Source of the DNA: Proteles cristata cristata
Taxonomy: Eukaryota; Chordata; Mammalia; Carnivora; Hyaenidae
Direction: 5' to 3'
Length of the DNA: 64,000 nt
Assembly: GCA_017311185.1 (NCBI GenBank)
Contig: JAESUZ010000344.1
Span: 248,001 to 312,000 of the forward strand
Below, one piece after another: positions 9,831-21,170 of the stretch. The notes beneath the pieces were generated by a model, which searched no databases, was not told the origin of the DNA, and saw nothing but the letters and a program-made list of their open reading frames with translations. Position 1 is the stretch's first letter. Every line of letters starts with the position of its first letter. The translations under genes and the position numbers were made by a program.

Positions 9831-10549
9831 CATATCAGTACCACTTACTGTAGGATTACTAGGAGCTGGGTCCTGGGTTTAGAGATGTAGGCACATAATC
9901 TTTCTTAATTTTCCTACCAATACTATGAGGTGATTTTTTAAGCCCAGGAGAAAACATGTCACAAGTGATGAATTCCATGAGGATTTTTGTTCTTTGTTTT
10001 GGCCAAAAAAGCTTCCTTTCTAGAAATATCATATTCAGACAATCTCTGATCCCCACCCCCACACTGAACACATTCCCTATCCTGCCTTGTGTTCAAGGTC
10101 TGTTCCTTTCACATCAGTCTTTTGGATTTTTCCCTGTGTGGTTCTACATAAATCTTTTCTCAATACTGAATAACTTATTTTTTGAAATGCAGATGTAGAA
10201 CACATGGGCATTTTGATTTACGATAGCACAAGATGCAGACTTCAAGTTATGTAATTAGGGTACAATGCCATGTTGCAGTCCGTGCCCTCATTGTTGGCAG
10301 AGTTTCATGCCTATCAGTTGCCTTGGAGCTGGTCTGATCCTCTCTGGATGCTGGCTCTCTGCACAATGCTGGACTGCTGAGAAAAACCTAACCCATCTCT
10401 GCTTCCCACGAGTTGTCAGTCAGTCACACTCAACCTAGTGGATGATTGGACAGTGCTAGAAAGACAAATACAGTAGGCTAAGGTGAGGGAGAGTGGTGGG
10501 GGTGTTCTGGAAGGTTCTCTGATGAGGCATTGGCATAGAGACAGGTGTC
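9831..10549. other. Unassigned DNA, possible antisense MIR at left
   Basis: 'ccaatactatgaggtg' near 9918 may be a small antisense MIR remnant. The rest is unrecognised. Confidence 0.35.
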
Positions 10550-10655
10550 CTTCCTCATTTGCTCAAGTTTTCTCCTTAGCACTTAAGACCACCTGCCATT
10601 TTTCTGCTGCCCCACACATCCCCATGGAATGTCAACTCTGAGAAAGGACCTTAGT
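10550..10655 (+). repeat. L2 fragment (weak)
   Basis: 'tggaatgtcaactctgagaa' followed by 'aggaccttagtctag' resembles the L2 3' phrase 'gaatgtaagctccatgag...gggacctt'. Confidence 0.35.
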
Positions 10656-10673
10656 CTAGTAGCATTTACTCTT

Positions 10674-10917
10674 TGTTTTTGATTTATTAAAAAATCTTTT
10701 TAAGTTTATTTATTTTGAGAGAGAGAGAGCACAAGTCAGGAAATGGCAGAGAGAGAGAGAGGGAGAGAGAGAGAGAGGAGAGAGAGAGAATGAGAAAGGG
10801 AGGGAGAGGCAGAGAGAATCTCTGTCATCATGGAGCCAGATGTGGGGCTCAAACTCATAAGATCATGACCTGAACTGAAGTCAGGCACTTAACCTACTGA
10901 GCCACCCAGGCACTCTG
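10674..10917 (-). repeat. CanSINE with expanded GA tract
   Basis: Antisense CanSINE: 'taagtttatttattttgag', a GA-rich run expanded at about 10750-10815, 'cagatgtggggctcaaac', 'gatcatgacctgaactg' and 'gagccacccaggcac'. The TSD 'tagcatttactctt' is perfect (10660-10673 and 10919-10932). Confidence 0.94.
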
Positions 10918-10932
10918 TTAGCATTTACTCTT

Positions 10933-11446
10933 ATATATCCCAGGTCCCAGGACCTGGGCCAGCCTGACCCAGTATGGAATGGATGATTGATAGAGGCAGC
11001 CACTAACTAGGAGCCAGAGGACGTTCATTTAAAGGCTGTGGACAGTATATAAGAGTATACCGGTTAGGCAAGGGTGAGCCCCACAAGAGGGAAGGGAAAG
11101 GTGGTGTTGGCCACAGGATCAGCATATCCAAAGACACAGAGACTGGAGACACCATAGGTAGCGGGTATGTCCCACGTGCATATTTTCCAAGAGGCTGCCA
11201 TTTTGGCCTCTGTGGCCTTCTGCTTGGGAAAAAATTACTATAGCACTGAGAAAATGAGCAATCTGGACTTGGTGGGCTACTTCACAGTCCAACCTATGGA
11301 AGAGATCTGGACCCCTTTTCAGCTCAAAGAGAAGTTGGGAATCATTAGGCATGGAGGATTTAAATTCTCTGATTATCATACAGTTTACTCTCTGTTGTCC
11401 TGTATGGCTGTGTAGGCAGGGATTGGTTCTATTTAGAAGATTAGAA
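10933..11446. other. Unassigned DNA
   Basis: No repeat recognised. Open frames at 11119-11379 (minus) and 11167-11415 (plus) overlap each other and have no recognisable domain. Confidence 0.4.
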
Positions 11447-11661
11447 GGGCATCTGGGTGGTTCAGTAGGTTAAGCGTCCGACTTTGGCTCAGGTCATGAT
11501 CTCATGGTTTGTGAGTTCGAGCCCTGTGTTGGGCTTTGTGCTGACAGCTAGCTCAGAGCCTGGAGCCTGCTTTGGATTCTGTATCTCCCTGCCTCTCTGC
11601 CCCTCCCCTGCTCATTCTGTCTCTCTCTCTCTCAGAAATAAAAACATTAAAAAAATTAAAA
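11447..11661 (+). repeat. CanSINE
   Basis: Sense CanSINE with head 'gggcatctgggtggttcag', 'taagcgtccgactttgg', 'tcaggtcatgatctcatgg', a CT-rich end and an A-rich tail. The TSD 'agaagattaga' is perfect (11435-11445 and 11662-11672). Confidence 0.95.
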
Positions 11662-11729
11662 AGAAGATTAGAGATGGGTTGACTATTGGTAAAAAATAAA
11701 ACTTAGGTTTTTATGAACATTAAAAAAAA

Positions 11730-12722
11730 ACCCTACTCTCCCAGATCTTGGTTTCTAGTACTGTTTCCCAATAAAAGGAACTGAGGCTCCTTGGAGAAAT
11801 ATAAGATTCTTGGACTGTGGCAAGGCATTCAAAAGATGAGCCTAGAGAATTTGTACTGTCAGAAAGTAATAAGCAAGTGCTCAAAACACAAACGATAAAA
11901 ACACAGTGGTGAGTGGATGCCAAAGACACACAGGAGTCAACTGAAAGAGCTCCCAGTGGCCACACTGGAATAATTTGAATAACAAAATAAAGCAGTACTG
12001 GGTTGCAGTCTAAAATATAAAATACAGTAAAAGTAAAATAAATAATTGACATGTACGAATGGGGGGAGAGACAAATCTCCCATGGAGAAGAATTCAGAGT
12101 AATGTACTCTGCCTTCAAGGAGGTGGAACATAACTTCCATTCCTCAAATGTGGGCTATGCATAGTGACTCCCTTCCAAGAGCCCAGTGTAGACAGGTAGG
12201 AAAGAAAGAATAACTCTACAGTGGAGAAACTGGATCACCCACCTCTTCAGCCAGATAATCAAAGTGGGTGTCAATAGTCATGTGAAGTGATAGCGGTGGC
12301 TCTTCCTCCAGTCTTACCATAAGATAAACATCAGAAAAATCCCATTAGAATAACATTCTACAAGATATCTGACTAGTACTCTATAAAAATGCCACAGTCA
12401 TCAAAACAAGGAAAGTCTAAGAGAAACTGTCACAGCCAAGGGGAACCCAAGGAGACATGATGAGTAAATGTGACATGATAGCCTAGATGAGATCCTGGAC
12501 CAGAAAAAGGACGTTAGTTAAAAACAAAGGAAATCTGAATCAAGAGTGGATTTTAGTTAACAATAATATATCTATATTGGTTAATTAGTTGTGACACATA
12601 TACCATGATAGTGGAAGAGAATAGCAAAAGGAAAAACTAGGCAGGGAATATATAGGAACTCTATACTATCTTAGCATTTGTTCTATAATCCAAAGCTATT
12701 CTAACATAGAAAGTTTATTGAA
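11730..12722 (+). repeat. L1ME/L1MC-type L1 3' end
   Basis: Old L1 3' untranslated sequence: 'gggggagagacaaatctccc', 'gtgggctatgcatagtgac', 'aactgtcacagccaagggg', 'gagatcctggaccagaaaa' and a terminal 'actatcttagcatttg...ctattctaac' follow the consensus order of an old eutherian L1 3' UTR. No coding sequence remains, so the 132-codon minus-strand frame inside is incidental. Confidence 0.8.
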
Positions 12723-12964
12723 AAATACTATTGAGCTAAACCCTGGATTATTGTCACTGTTGACTGAAGATCAGGGTACCAAGGAAACATGCCAAAATAT
12801 GTTCTATAGATGAAGGTTGAGGGGCAGCTTAAAAAACCTAGCTCAGCAAGTATAGACTCTGTATGAAAATCGTTGATGTGGAAACTTCTTGCCAGAACCA
12901 ACCAGGTGACACTTAAAATAATGCAAACTTCATATGAAATACCATTGTTCCAAGCGGGCTGGAC

Positions 12965-13190
12965 CAAGCAGGCTGTACAGCACAGTGCTAAGCCACACTG
13001 TCCTGGGTTCAGTGTACTGTCCTCAAGAGTACTAGCCAAGGGATTTTTGCACAAACAGTTCCGAACCTTGGTTTCCTCCTCAATAGAATGAATATCATGG
13101 TAGCACCATATCATTGACAGTTTCAAGGATAAAATGAAGGGGGAGGTGTCTGTAAAACACTTAGCACAGTTCTCAGTACTCATTAGCTGT
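12965..13190 (+). repeat. MIR
   Basis: 'actgtcctgggttcagtgt', 'ccttggtttcctcctcaat', 'aggataaaatgaagg' and 'aaacacttagcacagttct' match MIR order. The long minus-strand frame (12728-13183) mostly overlaps this repeat. Confidence 0.75.
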
Positions 13191-14311
13191 CCTATACGTG
13201 GTATCTACTCTCGTTGCTGATAACTTCTCTCTCTCTCTTTTTTTTAATGTGCAAAAATATTCCATTAACACAGTCTGAGTGATTCTCGCTTAATGGCAGT
13301 AGATGCTGCCAGTGGCTACTTTGATCTGATTTCAAGGGTACGAGGAACTTCTTTCCTTGCAAAACTCTGTTTTCAACACCTCTATTTCCCCCTGGAAGAA
13401 TTAATTATGTTAAATAGCTTGTATTAAACATTACCATACCTCTTTCAAGCTGCTCATGTCCCTAGAAGGGATAACACATCTGGCATGAAAGGGCTTACAA
13501 GATTTGCTGTGTGAGAGAAACCGAGCTCACCGGGACCTTGGAACATTTGGAGAGGAGAAAAGGTTCAGGAAAGAGAGTGAAGGTGCCCCCATTGACTTCC
13601 TGAACCCACCTACATCTACCCAAAGATGGTCTTGTTGCTGTTTGTCTACAAGTTAGTATTTCATATTTCCTGCTAATCTAGGTATCCATGCAGTTTTGAT
13701 TTATCTAAGCTATACAAATGAAATGTAGGTCAAAAGCATTTTTATAGATTTTCATGGTAAAGACTAATCTTTACCCAAGCAGCTGGATCTCTGGAACTTG
13801 ACTCTTATGAAGAGGAACACTAGCTTACCCACCAAAACTTCATTTAATGGATTCAATTTTCTAATTGCTTTTTTTTTTCTGCCTCTCAGGAATTATTACA
13901 TCAACATCTTTTACCCTGATTGAAAACCCGAGTGTTTCTGCTGTTGGCATGTGCTGCAGCGAAGCATGCTGGCTTTGGTTCACTCCCGCCTTGGCTCCAT
14001 TTCCCAGTGCTTTCCCCTTTCCATTGCGGGATTTCTGCAAAGCTGTACGAGTTCAACATGTTTTAATAGAGACTAGATAGAAAACTTAAAATGGCTTCAT
14101 GCATAAATAGGGTTAGGAAATACTGAGTTAAACCACATTAAGCAGGTTTCTTTACTTGCACACCTTTTCAGAGCCTTGACTTTCCTGATAAGCCCCTTAG
14201 TAGTCTCTCAGAATGTGTATGGTATAGCTCATCTCCAAATTCTCATGAAACCTACCTTCTTGCAGTGTCTGTTGAGCCTGATGCTGAGAGATCAGTGCTT
14301 GTAGGTGTACA
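13191..14311. other. Unassigned DNA
   Basis: No repeat or gene recognised. Confidence 0.4.
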
Positions 14312-14342
14312 CTCAAAAAAAAAAAAACAAAAAACAAAAAAC
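14312..14342. repeat. A-rich tract
   Basis: A13 followed by (CAAAAAA)n; no upstream gene-like sequence or duplication was recognised to suggest a processed pseudogene. Confidence 0.8.
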
Positions 14343-14376
14343 ACCAATCCACACTCTGAATTTATTTGCACTCAGG

Positions 14377-14378
<2 letters not shown>

Positions 14379-14412
<34 letters not shown>
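14379..14412. repeat. (TC)n microsatellite
   Basis: About 17 uninterrupted TC units. Confidence 0.97.
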
Positions 14413-14414
<2 letters not shown>

Positions 14415-15643
14415 GGGTTTTAGTCACATAATCACCTGTATTGGCATTAGTGAGTAGTCAGTCATCATGCATATTAAGGAGGTAGAAGCAAATTGCTGCT
14501 GAACCCAGAGGTAGAGCAAATCACCTCAAATTATTATGCAAAAAATCCTATTTGGGTCTTATAATTGTTTTCTTATGGCAGTCCCACATTGTGGACTTAT
14601 TTTAGTAGAAATAAAGCTCAAAACATTGATGCACTTGCTAAGGTATTTTTATTTGTCTTCCTAGACCTTCTTATTATTGGGGAGAAGAGAGTAAATCTCA
14701 AGACATCTAGTTTTTATGGTGTCAGTTTTTATATGTGGCAGTACCTGATAGAGAAGTAGACACAATTATAAGCAAATATATCCTGCTTTTACTTTTTATT
14801 CCTGATATAAATCTAAATGAAAACAAAACAAAACAAAACGTTTTTCAAGAGCTGTTGGGAAGACCGACCCCAAAACATGAGGCAGTTGCCTTCCTATTGC
14901 AGTCTGAACTGCCCATTACGGGTCCAACTGGGACATGGTACAGTGATTCACGTCAACTCTCTTTCTTCCTGTGGTCCAAGGAAATTAATTTGCTTATGCC
15001 TCCATAGTGTTGTTTACTAAAACTGTAAGCTACAGCACTCATAAGCCCACTTGAGGTCTTTAGATCACCTTGAATATTTTATTTATCAGCCAACAGATAT
15101 GTTTGTTGTTGTGAACCATAAATATATTGGAGCTGTGATGCTCATAAATTCATTATCAGTCCTTATTCCTAATGCTTGTCAAAATAGTATTATTTGTTAT
15201 GTAAAAAGGAGTGGGTATCTGGCCCCATGGCTAAAATATGGGACCCAAGGCAGTATTGGACAGTACTTATTGAGTCAGCTGAGTCCTAGCTTTAGGGCAG
15301 GGCTTGGCTTGGAGTATGGTCAAGACATTTCAAAGGTTCTTGAAGAGCAGGAAGAGAGTAGGCGTTGAATTTTTTTTAGATGCTTTGCTTTCAACCCTAT
15401 AAGAAAGAATGCAGTTACTGCATGAGTCAAATATGGAAATAAAGCAGTTAGTAGGTATTTATGGGGTAACCACCATGCAAAAGGAAGGGCGTAGAGCAGG
15501 AAACCTAATGTCTCTAGCCTTTAGAAGTTTTGCAATTCAGACAGGCTGATGAGATATAAACTCACTGACAAAGTCCACTGACAACATAAGATTCTCAAAG
15601 AATGCTTAAGCAGCCCCAGGTTTTCAGTAGCTGCACTAGAAAA
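14413..15643. other. Unassigned DNA
   Basis: No gene or repeat recognised beyond an (AAAAC)n run near 14818-14840. Confidence 0.4.
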
Positions 15644-16038
15644 GGACTTGCAGCAATGTGGATGAAACTGGAAGGTATTATGCTGAGTGAAATAAGTCAG
15701 TCAGAGAAGGATTGGTATCATATGTTTTCATTCATATGTTGATCTTGAGAAACTTAACAGAAGACTATGGGAGAAGAAAAGTAGAAAAATAGTTACTATC
15801 AGAGAAGGAGGAGGCAAACCATAAGAGACTCTTAAATACAGAGAACAAACTGAGGGTTGATTGGGGGGGTGGAGAGGAAATGGGTGATGGGCATTGAGAA
15901 GGGCACATGTTGGGATGAGCACTGGATGTTGTCTGTAAATGATGAATCACAGGAATCTACCTCAGAAACCAAGAGCACACTTTACACACTGTATACTAGC
16001 CAATTTGACAATAAATTATATTAAAACAAAATAAAAAA
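15644..16038 (+). repeat. Carnivore L1 3' end, 5'-truncated
   Basis: 'ggatgaaactggaaggtat', 'tgctgagtgaaataagtcag', 'gcaaaccataagagactct', 'gggatgagcactggatgtt' and 'ccaatttgacaataaatta' are the ORF2 end and 3' UTR of a carnivore L1, followed by an A-rich tail. No clear TSD. It is more diverged than the L1 at 60-62 kb. Confidence 0.9.
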
Positions 16039-16264
16039 GCATTATGATATGTGTGTTGTGGTTCTAGTTGCTGAATGTGAAGTCCGAGTCAAAAGAGCTG
16101 GGTCAGAAGAAGGAAAGTCACTAAACGCTGAAGAGGAGTGGGAAGGACAGGTGGCTCTAGAGCCTGCCATGGTTCAGAATGTAGAAAACCTGGATGAAAA
16201 GCAGAAAATCTGAGCCTTGCTCAGAATAATGGCATAAGAGGTAATAGAGTATAGTGAGTAAAAA
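16039..16264. other. Unassigned DNA
   Basis: Nothing recognised. Confidence 0.35.
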
Positions 16265-16480
16265 CGAGCACTTCAGGGCAAACTTATGTGGCAGTTGGGG
16301 CAAGCTATCTGAATCTCCAGTCCTCCCTTTATTCAGTATTAAAGTAGGGATAGTGAAAATATAATGCCACTGTAATAACTACTGACATAGTTTATATGAA
16401 ATAAAATCAGATAACGCTTTTAAAAGAAAACAGTTTTACATTATGCCAGGTACTTGGGAAGGTCCCACTAAACATCAGTT
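16265..16480 (+). repeat. MIR (weak)
   Basis: 'ttggggcaagctatctgaat' and 'tattaaagtagggatagtg' resemble the MIR middle; strongly diverged. Confidence 0.45.
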
Positions 16481-17599
16481 GCTATAAGAGTCACTGTAAA
16501 TGACACCTGTGGACTATTATTTGGGGCCAGGAATAACGTTTATAGGACAGGGAATAGAACATATAGTTAAGGAACTTAATTTCTAACCTTTAAATCTAAA
16601 ACATCCTTTTGGCATGTATGCCAGGACGATCTGGAGCAGTCCAAGATGTTAAAGGGGCTCTCTATGTAAGAGGGAATCTGGAATGTTCAATCCACTAAGA
16701 TATGAGAAAAGAATCTCATCACCTAGTGATGATCATACTAGGTGGATTTTTTTTTCTTTTATGTGAAAACAAACCTAGACGTGGGCCAGAAAGGGGGCTA
16801 GCAGATCCTGTAGGTTGGTTGTTGCAGGTCAGAAGCTCAGCAGCTTAGGTTAAAAGATCAGCCACGATCAGCTAGTCTGTTTTGTTCCAGCCTACCCAAG
16901 AGAACAGTAATTACCAGATATAATAATGCTTGTCAAAGGCGGTTACTGAAAACCCTCTGCTGCTTCAGCATAATCAGAACGACAGAAGTTGCAGGATGAT
17001 TTTCCTTGCGAGAGGCATCCACTCAGAATGCTAATTAGGTGAAGTACAAGGAATATGGATCAGCAGCTGAGCGATGCATTTCCCTCCAGTCAGTAAAGAT
17101 GAGATAGGAAGTAGCAGAGGAAGAATTTGACTTACCTGATTTATGGCTCGTGATGGAATTCTGTACATTGATTTCAGGCTCTTAATTCTTCTCATCTGCT
17201 GGTTCTGTAAAGAGATGCTTGGAGGAAGCACAGCGGAGAGTAGACTGGCTTTTCCCTCGGAAAAAGGTGCTGTTATGCTTGGAAGTATCTTGGTACAAGC
17301 AAAAAAATACATAAGGACCTGGTGCCAGTCGTTATCAGCCAAGTCCCTGGAGAAAAGCTATCTAAAAATAATATTTGGAATCTTTATTCTTTTATCCAAG
17401 TCTGCTTTCTATGGGCAACCTCAAAATGTAATTTGAATCTAGTGGCAGATGGGTCCAAGAGCTGACAGTAGCCCCTTGGGTCACTCTGTATCTTTGCTTA
17501 TTTGCTACCAAACATTCAGTTTCTAAGAAAAAAGTCTAAACATTTATCCAGAAACCTCAAGGCTGACTTGTACATGGCTATTGTCTAGGTGACCATGGC
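16481..17599. other. Repeat-free DNA with one exon-like segment
   Basis: No repeats recognised. On the minus strand it holds the splice-bounded candidate exon at 17136-17204. Confidence 0.4.
17136..17204 (-). other. Candidate internal exon, minus strand
   Basis: On the minus strand the segment is preceded by a pyrimidine-rich stretch ending 'catctctttacag' (acceptor) and ends 'cag' followed by 'gtaagt', a perfect donor. It is 69 bp, exactly 23 codons, and open in the frame reading N-Q-Q-M-R-R-I-K near its start and R-A-I-N-Q at its end; that frame stays open well beyond both splice sites (17031-17342). I do not recognise the peptide. Strong donors also occur by chance in introns, and no second exon is visible within reach, so this is a weak call. 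Confidence 0.2.
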
Positions 17600-17835
17600 T
17601 GAGGGCTTCCTTCTTGCTGGGCACTACTGTAAGCACTTTAGAAGCAGAACTTCATATAATCCTCATAGCAAACTGAGTGATGGGTGCCTTACTAGCATGA
17701 GTTCTTGTGTTAGAATGAGGAGAAGGAGCACAGTGCAGCTAAGTGTGCTGCCCAAGGCCACATGGTTCCTGAGTTGGAGTATGGAACAGGGATTCAAACC
17801 TCAGCCACCCGACTCCAGAGTCCACAGTCTAAGAA
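17600..17835 (-). repeat. MIR (antisense)
   Basis: 'ctgggcactactgtaagcac', 'cataatcctcatagcaa'-like, 'ctgcccaaggccacatgg', 'gggattcaaacctcagcc' and 'actccagagtcc' match the reverse complement of MIR nearly end to end. Confidence 0.85.
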
Positions 17836-18069
17836 AGTGTATTAATCAGCAGGGAGATTTTGGGCAACTTTGAGATGAAGACATAGCCCACAGAACAGAG
17901 TCTGAGCAAACTGGGTCTCACAGAGGCTGAGCTAGGCACACCGGACTCAACTCGCACAGGACTATGGGCTGGTGTGTGACCTGTATGCTGGTCATGTGGC
18001 TGTTTTGGAAGTGGGAGGTGGACAAAGTAGATGACAGGCTAGCAATTTCTAGGAAGTTCCTGTGACTGA
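17836..18069. other. Unassigned DNA
   Basis: Nothing recognised. Confidence 0.35.
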
Positions 18070-18350
18070 AGGTGGCAGTGTGGGACAGTGACTAAGGGTT
18101 TGGCCTCTGGGGACACATGGCACCCAGCTCCAAATATGGAGGGAATTGGTGGTGGTTCCTGATTAGTCCAAGACTTGCTTCCTGTGTGATCTTGGGCAAG
18201 TTATGTTAGCTTCCCAGGCCTCTGTTTCTCCATCCAAAATATAATAAAAGTACCTATGAAACTAGGATTGCTCCAAGGATTATGTGAGAGAAAACATGTG
18301 AAAGCTTTTAACACAGGGCCTGGAACATGGAAGTGTGTGATCAATGGTGG
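18070..18350 (+). repeat. MIR with internal insertion
   Basis: 'gggacagtgactaaggg', 'tcttgggcaagttatgtt', 'cctctgtttctccatcc' and 'aacacagggcctggaaca' match MIR from head to tail, with extra bases in the middle. Confidence 0.8.
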
Positions 18351-18465
18351 CCAGCTTTGTTTTGTTGCTACAAGGGCAAGGAGGAAGTTTTGAAGATAAT
18401 GGACAGTAAAGCAACTTCTACCAATTGTCAAAATACATAAGTGCTCTGTAGAAAATACTCTCCCT

Positions 18466-18625
18466 GGGCTGTCTGGGTGGCTCAATCAGTTAGGTGTCCT
18501 ACTCTTGATCTCAGCTCAGGTCTCTATGTCAGGGTCGTGAATTCAAGCCCAGTGTTGGGACTCGTGTTGGGTTCCACACTGGGTGTGAAACCTACTTAAA
18601 AAAACAAAACAAAACAAAACAAAAC
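18466..18625 (+). repeat. Older CanSINE of the short 'gggtgtgaaacctactt' type
   Basis: 'gtctgggtggctcaatcag' head and 'cagggtcgtgaattcaag' are followed directly by 'cactgggtgtgaaacc' and an (AAAAC)n tail, without the CT-rich part. This is an older carnivore-wide CanSINE form, unlike the felid copies around it. Confidence 0.85.
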
Positions 18626-19381
18626 TCTTCCTACTGGCAGAGATGCTGGAGGAGTTTGGATACAGGAAAATCACCATCAACATCAACAGTTAGCCTGACC
18701 CTCAATTTCACATCATAAACCAGGTGGCCTCTGATTCCAGACATCCTTCAAAACTGTGCCTTCTGCCTTTGGTTCATTGATTCTCTGGCTCAGCAGTACT
18801 TGCCCCTTTATCCCACATCCTTGTGGAGTTCTGGAAACCCAAGCCTGCGGAGGCCTTGGGTTCACTACTCAGGAAGACAGGGGATGGTGTAGGAAGACTC
18901 AAGACCAAGGGAGCCATTAGATGCTTGAGAAACTCCAGTTGATGACAGATAAATCTGGCCCGCCATGGAATGGGTGCTCTGACTATATTCATATAATATT
19001 ATATGAATTATTATATTGTATTATATTACATAGTATTATATTATAAATACTGTTTAGTCTGTTGTAAGTTCACACAGGTCCATTATTTTCAGCACTCACA
19101 AATCTTAGGGTTGGTGGCTATTCATTGCATGAGGAACTATATACCTTTTACATTTTTGTATAAATGATCGCATTTTTTTCATTACACTTATTCTTCAGGT
19201 CAGTAGACCATTTGATACTTTTAATGAGAAAATATTACTTAGAATCAAAAGAGAGTACCAACCAAACAAAAACAAAACATCCCCTTCTGCACAAACTAAA
19301 ACAACCCTTGGGGTGTTGGGGCCTCAAAGTTGTCCACCTATCACCTTGTTCCAGACTCCAGGCTTAAAACAGCCAAGCAGA
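18626..19381. other. Unassigned DNA
   Basis: Contains the AT palindrome at 18987-19008 and AT-rich low-complexity sequence to about 19055. No gene recognised. Confidence 0.4.
18987..19008. repeat. Perfect 22-bp AT palindrome
   Basis: The half 'attcatataat' is followed immediately by its exact reverse complement 'attatatgaat'. AT-rich (TATTA)n-like sequence continues to about 19050. Confidence 0.9.
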
Positions 19382-19597
19382 GCGCCTCCTGGGTGGCTCA
19401 GTCCCTTAAGCGTCCAACTCTTGATTTTAGCTCAGGTCATGATTTCACCATTCGTGAGATTGAGCCCCACAACAAGCCCTGTGCTGATAGTGTGGAGCTT
19501 GCTTGGGATTCTCTCTCCCCCTCTCTCTGCCCCTTCCCTGCTTGCATGTGCTCTTTCTCTGTCTCTATCAAAATAAATAAATAAACTTTAAAAAAAT
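19382..19597 (+). repeat. CanSINE
   Basis: 'gcgcctcctgggtggctcag', 'cttaagcgtccaactcttg', 'ctcaggtcatgatttcacc', a CT-rich end and the 'aataaataaataaactt' tail. A possible imperfect TSD is 'aaacagccaag' / 'aaacagacag'. Confidence 0.92.
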
Positions 19598-19624
19598 CCA
19601 AAAAACAGACAGTCAAATAGAAAG

Positions 19625-19800
19625 TTCTTGAGTTCTGACTCAGCTTGACTGCTTTTTTACCAGCATGACTTTGGACAAGTCACGGATCCTTCCAAACCTC
19701 ATTTTCCTTAGCTGTTAAGTATGGATGATGATACCTGCCCTGCCTTCCTTACTGGATTTGTAGATACTGAAATTAGAATGTTTCTGGAGGTCCTTTCCAA
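19625..19800 (+). repeat. MIR
   Basis: 'gactttggacaagtcacgg', 'cctcattttccttagctg' and 'gatgatgatacctgccctg' match the MIR core and 3' half. Confidence 0.75.
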
Positions 19801-20519
19801 ATTGTGCAACGCTAGTTTTGGTGGTTTCTTCTCTTTTTTTTTCCCCCAAGGTAACAGAGCTTTGCTGATTCATGATGTATACCTGTGTGGCACATATAAC
19901 ATAGAGTCAGCCCACAATAGTGTGTGGAAAAGACACTGGTAATGATTGTCATGTGTGTCTTAGATGCACCACATGAGTAAACCTTCTGCTTCCTTTCTGT
20001 AGGGGGTATAGATTCAGGTGGCAATGCTCCCCCCTTCCTCTGCTAGAGAGCAACCTGACTAATTCTACAGCATATTCTGCCCAGAGCCCAATAGTGTTTC
20101 TCAGTCCTTTTCAACCTAGGATGCAGTGGGGGAGGAACTGAGAAATCATGGCATCCAAGAATGACTACCGTGTGTCCTTTGAGTAAGTACTCAGCTTCTG
20201 AGCCAAGTGGCCCCACTGGCTATCGATAAGCAAGTCTAACTTATGCAGGGAGTGTGGGAGAAAGCACTGAATGTTGACCTGGGGAGGGCAGCTAATGAAC
20301 CAGAAGCAGCTGGCCTTGGAGGTGATCATGAACAAAGAACATTTCCTTTTGGACTTTAAAGTAAACTGACAAATATTAGTTGAATAAAATTATGTTAAAA
20401 TTGTTAACTATAAAACAGAGTCCTTATTGTTACTAAATCAAACTATCAAATGCCTCAGTAGCTTTAAAAGTAACATCAATTGTTGCAAAGACTCCCTCCC
20501 TGATAAGTTCCCTGAGGAA
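19801..20519. other. Unassigned DNA
   Basis: Nothing recognised. Confidence 0.4.
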
Positions 20520-20625
20520 CACTTACCACTGTGGCCCCAGGATCTGGGATCTGGGATAATGCTCTGCTCATAGTAAGGGTTCAGCAAAGATTTGTTGACT
20601 GATTGGCTGAAGGAAGAAAAGCATG
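20520..20625 (+). repeat. L2 3' end
   Basis: 'ggccccaggatctgggat', 'ctgctcatagtaagggttc' and 'agatttgttgactgattgg' match the L2 3' end pattern. Confidence 0.55.
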
Positions 20626-20924
20626 TAGAGGCAGTTACTAGTCATTCTTAATTGAAATCAGTGGACATTTGGAAAGACTTTAGTTTCATTGCAATAAAAT
20701 ATTTGAAATCATGTGTTTTAGATACTATGTATACATTATTCAATTCACATTGAAATATTTGATCAATAAAATAAACAGTATATATTTGGCCAAGTACCTC
20801 TTAAGGTTATCTTTTTCATACCTTCAGGGGTCCAATTGATAGTCTGGCAATTACATACTTTTACCTTTTATATGAAGGTTGAAACTAGAATTCTGGAAGG
20901 ATTTAGGTGATGTATGAGCAGTTT
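20626..20924. other. Unassigned AT-rich DNA
   Basis: Nothing recognised. Confidence 0.35.
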
Positions 20925-20941
20925 AAAATTTGTTGGGTGGG

Positions 20942-21153
20942 GGTGCGCCTGGGTGGCTTAGTCCGTTAAGCGTCCGACTTTTGCTTAGGTCATGATCTCA
21001 CGGTTCGTGGGTTCGAGCCCCGTGTCGGGCTCTGTGCTAACTGCCAGCTCAGAGCCTGGAGCCTGTTTCAGTCTGTGACTCCCTCTCTCTCTGACCCTCC
21101 CCTGCTCATGCTGTCTCTCTCTCTCTGTCCTAGAAATAAATAAAACATTAAAA
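20942..21153 (+). repeat. CanSINE (young felid subfamily)
   Basis: Full-length sense copy: 'tgcgcctgggtggcttag', 'cgtccgacttttgctta', 'tcgagccccgtgtcgggc', 'tctgtgactccctctctc' and the 'tagaaataaataaaacatt' tail. The 17-bp TSD 'aaaatttgttgggtggg' is perfect (20925-20941 and 21154-21170). CpGs are well preserved. Confidence 0.97.
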
Positions 21154-21170
21154 AAAATTTGTTGGGTGGG

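Noticed and set aside
11720..12118. 132-codon minus-strand open frame
   Set aside because: It is antisense to the 3' UTR of an old L1 and so is incidental.
12728..13183. 151-codon minus-strand open frame
   Set aside because: It lies across a MIR and flanking repeat sequence; the peptide has no recognisable domain.
14080..14345. Sequence ending in A13 resembling a processed gene copy
   Set aside because: No coding similarity and no target duplication found; the tract is better read as simple repeat.
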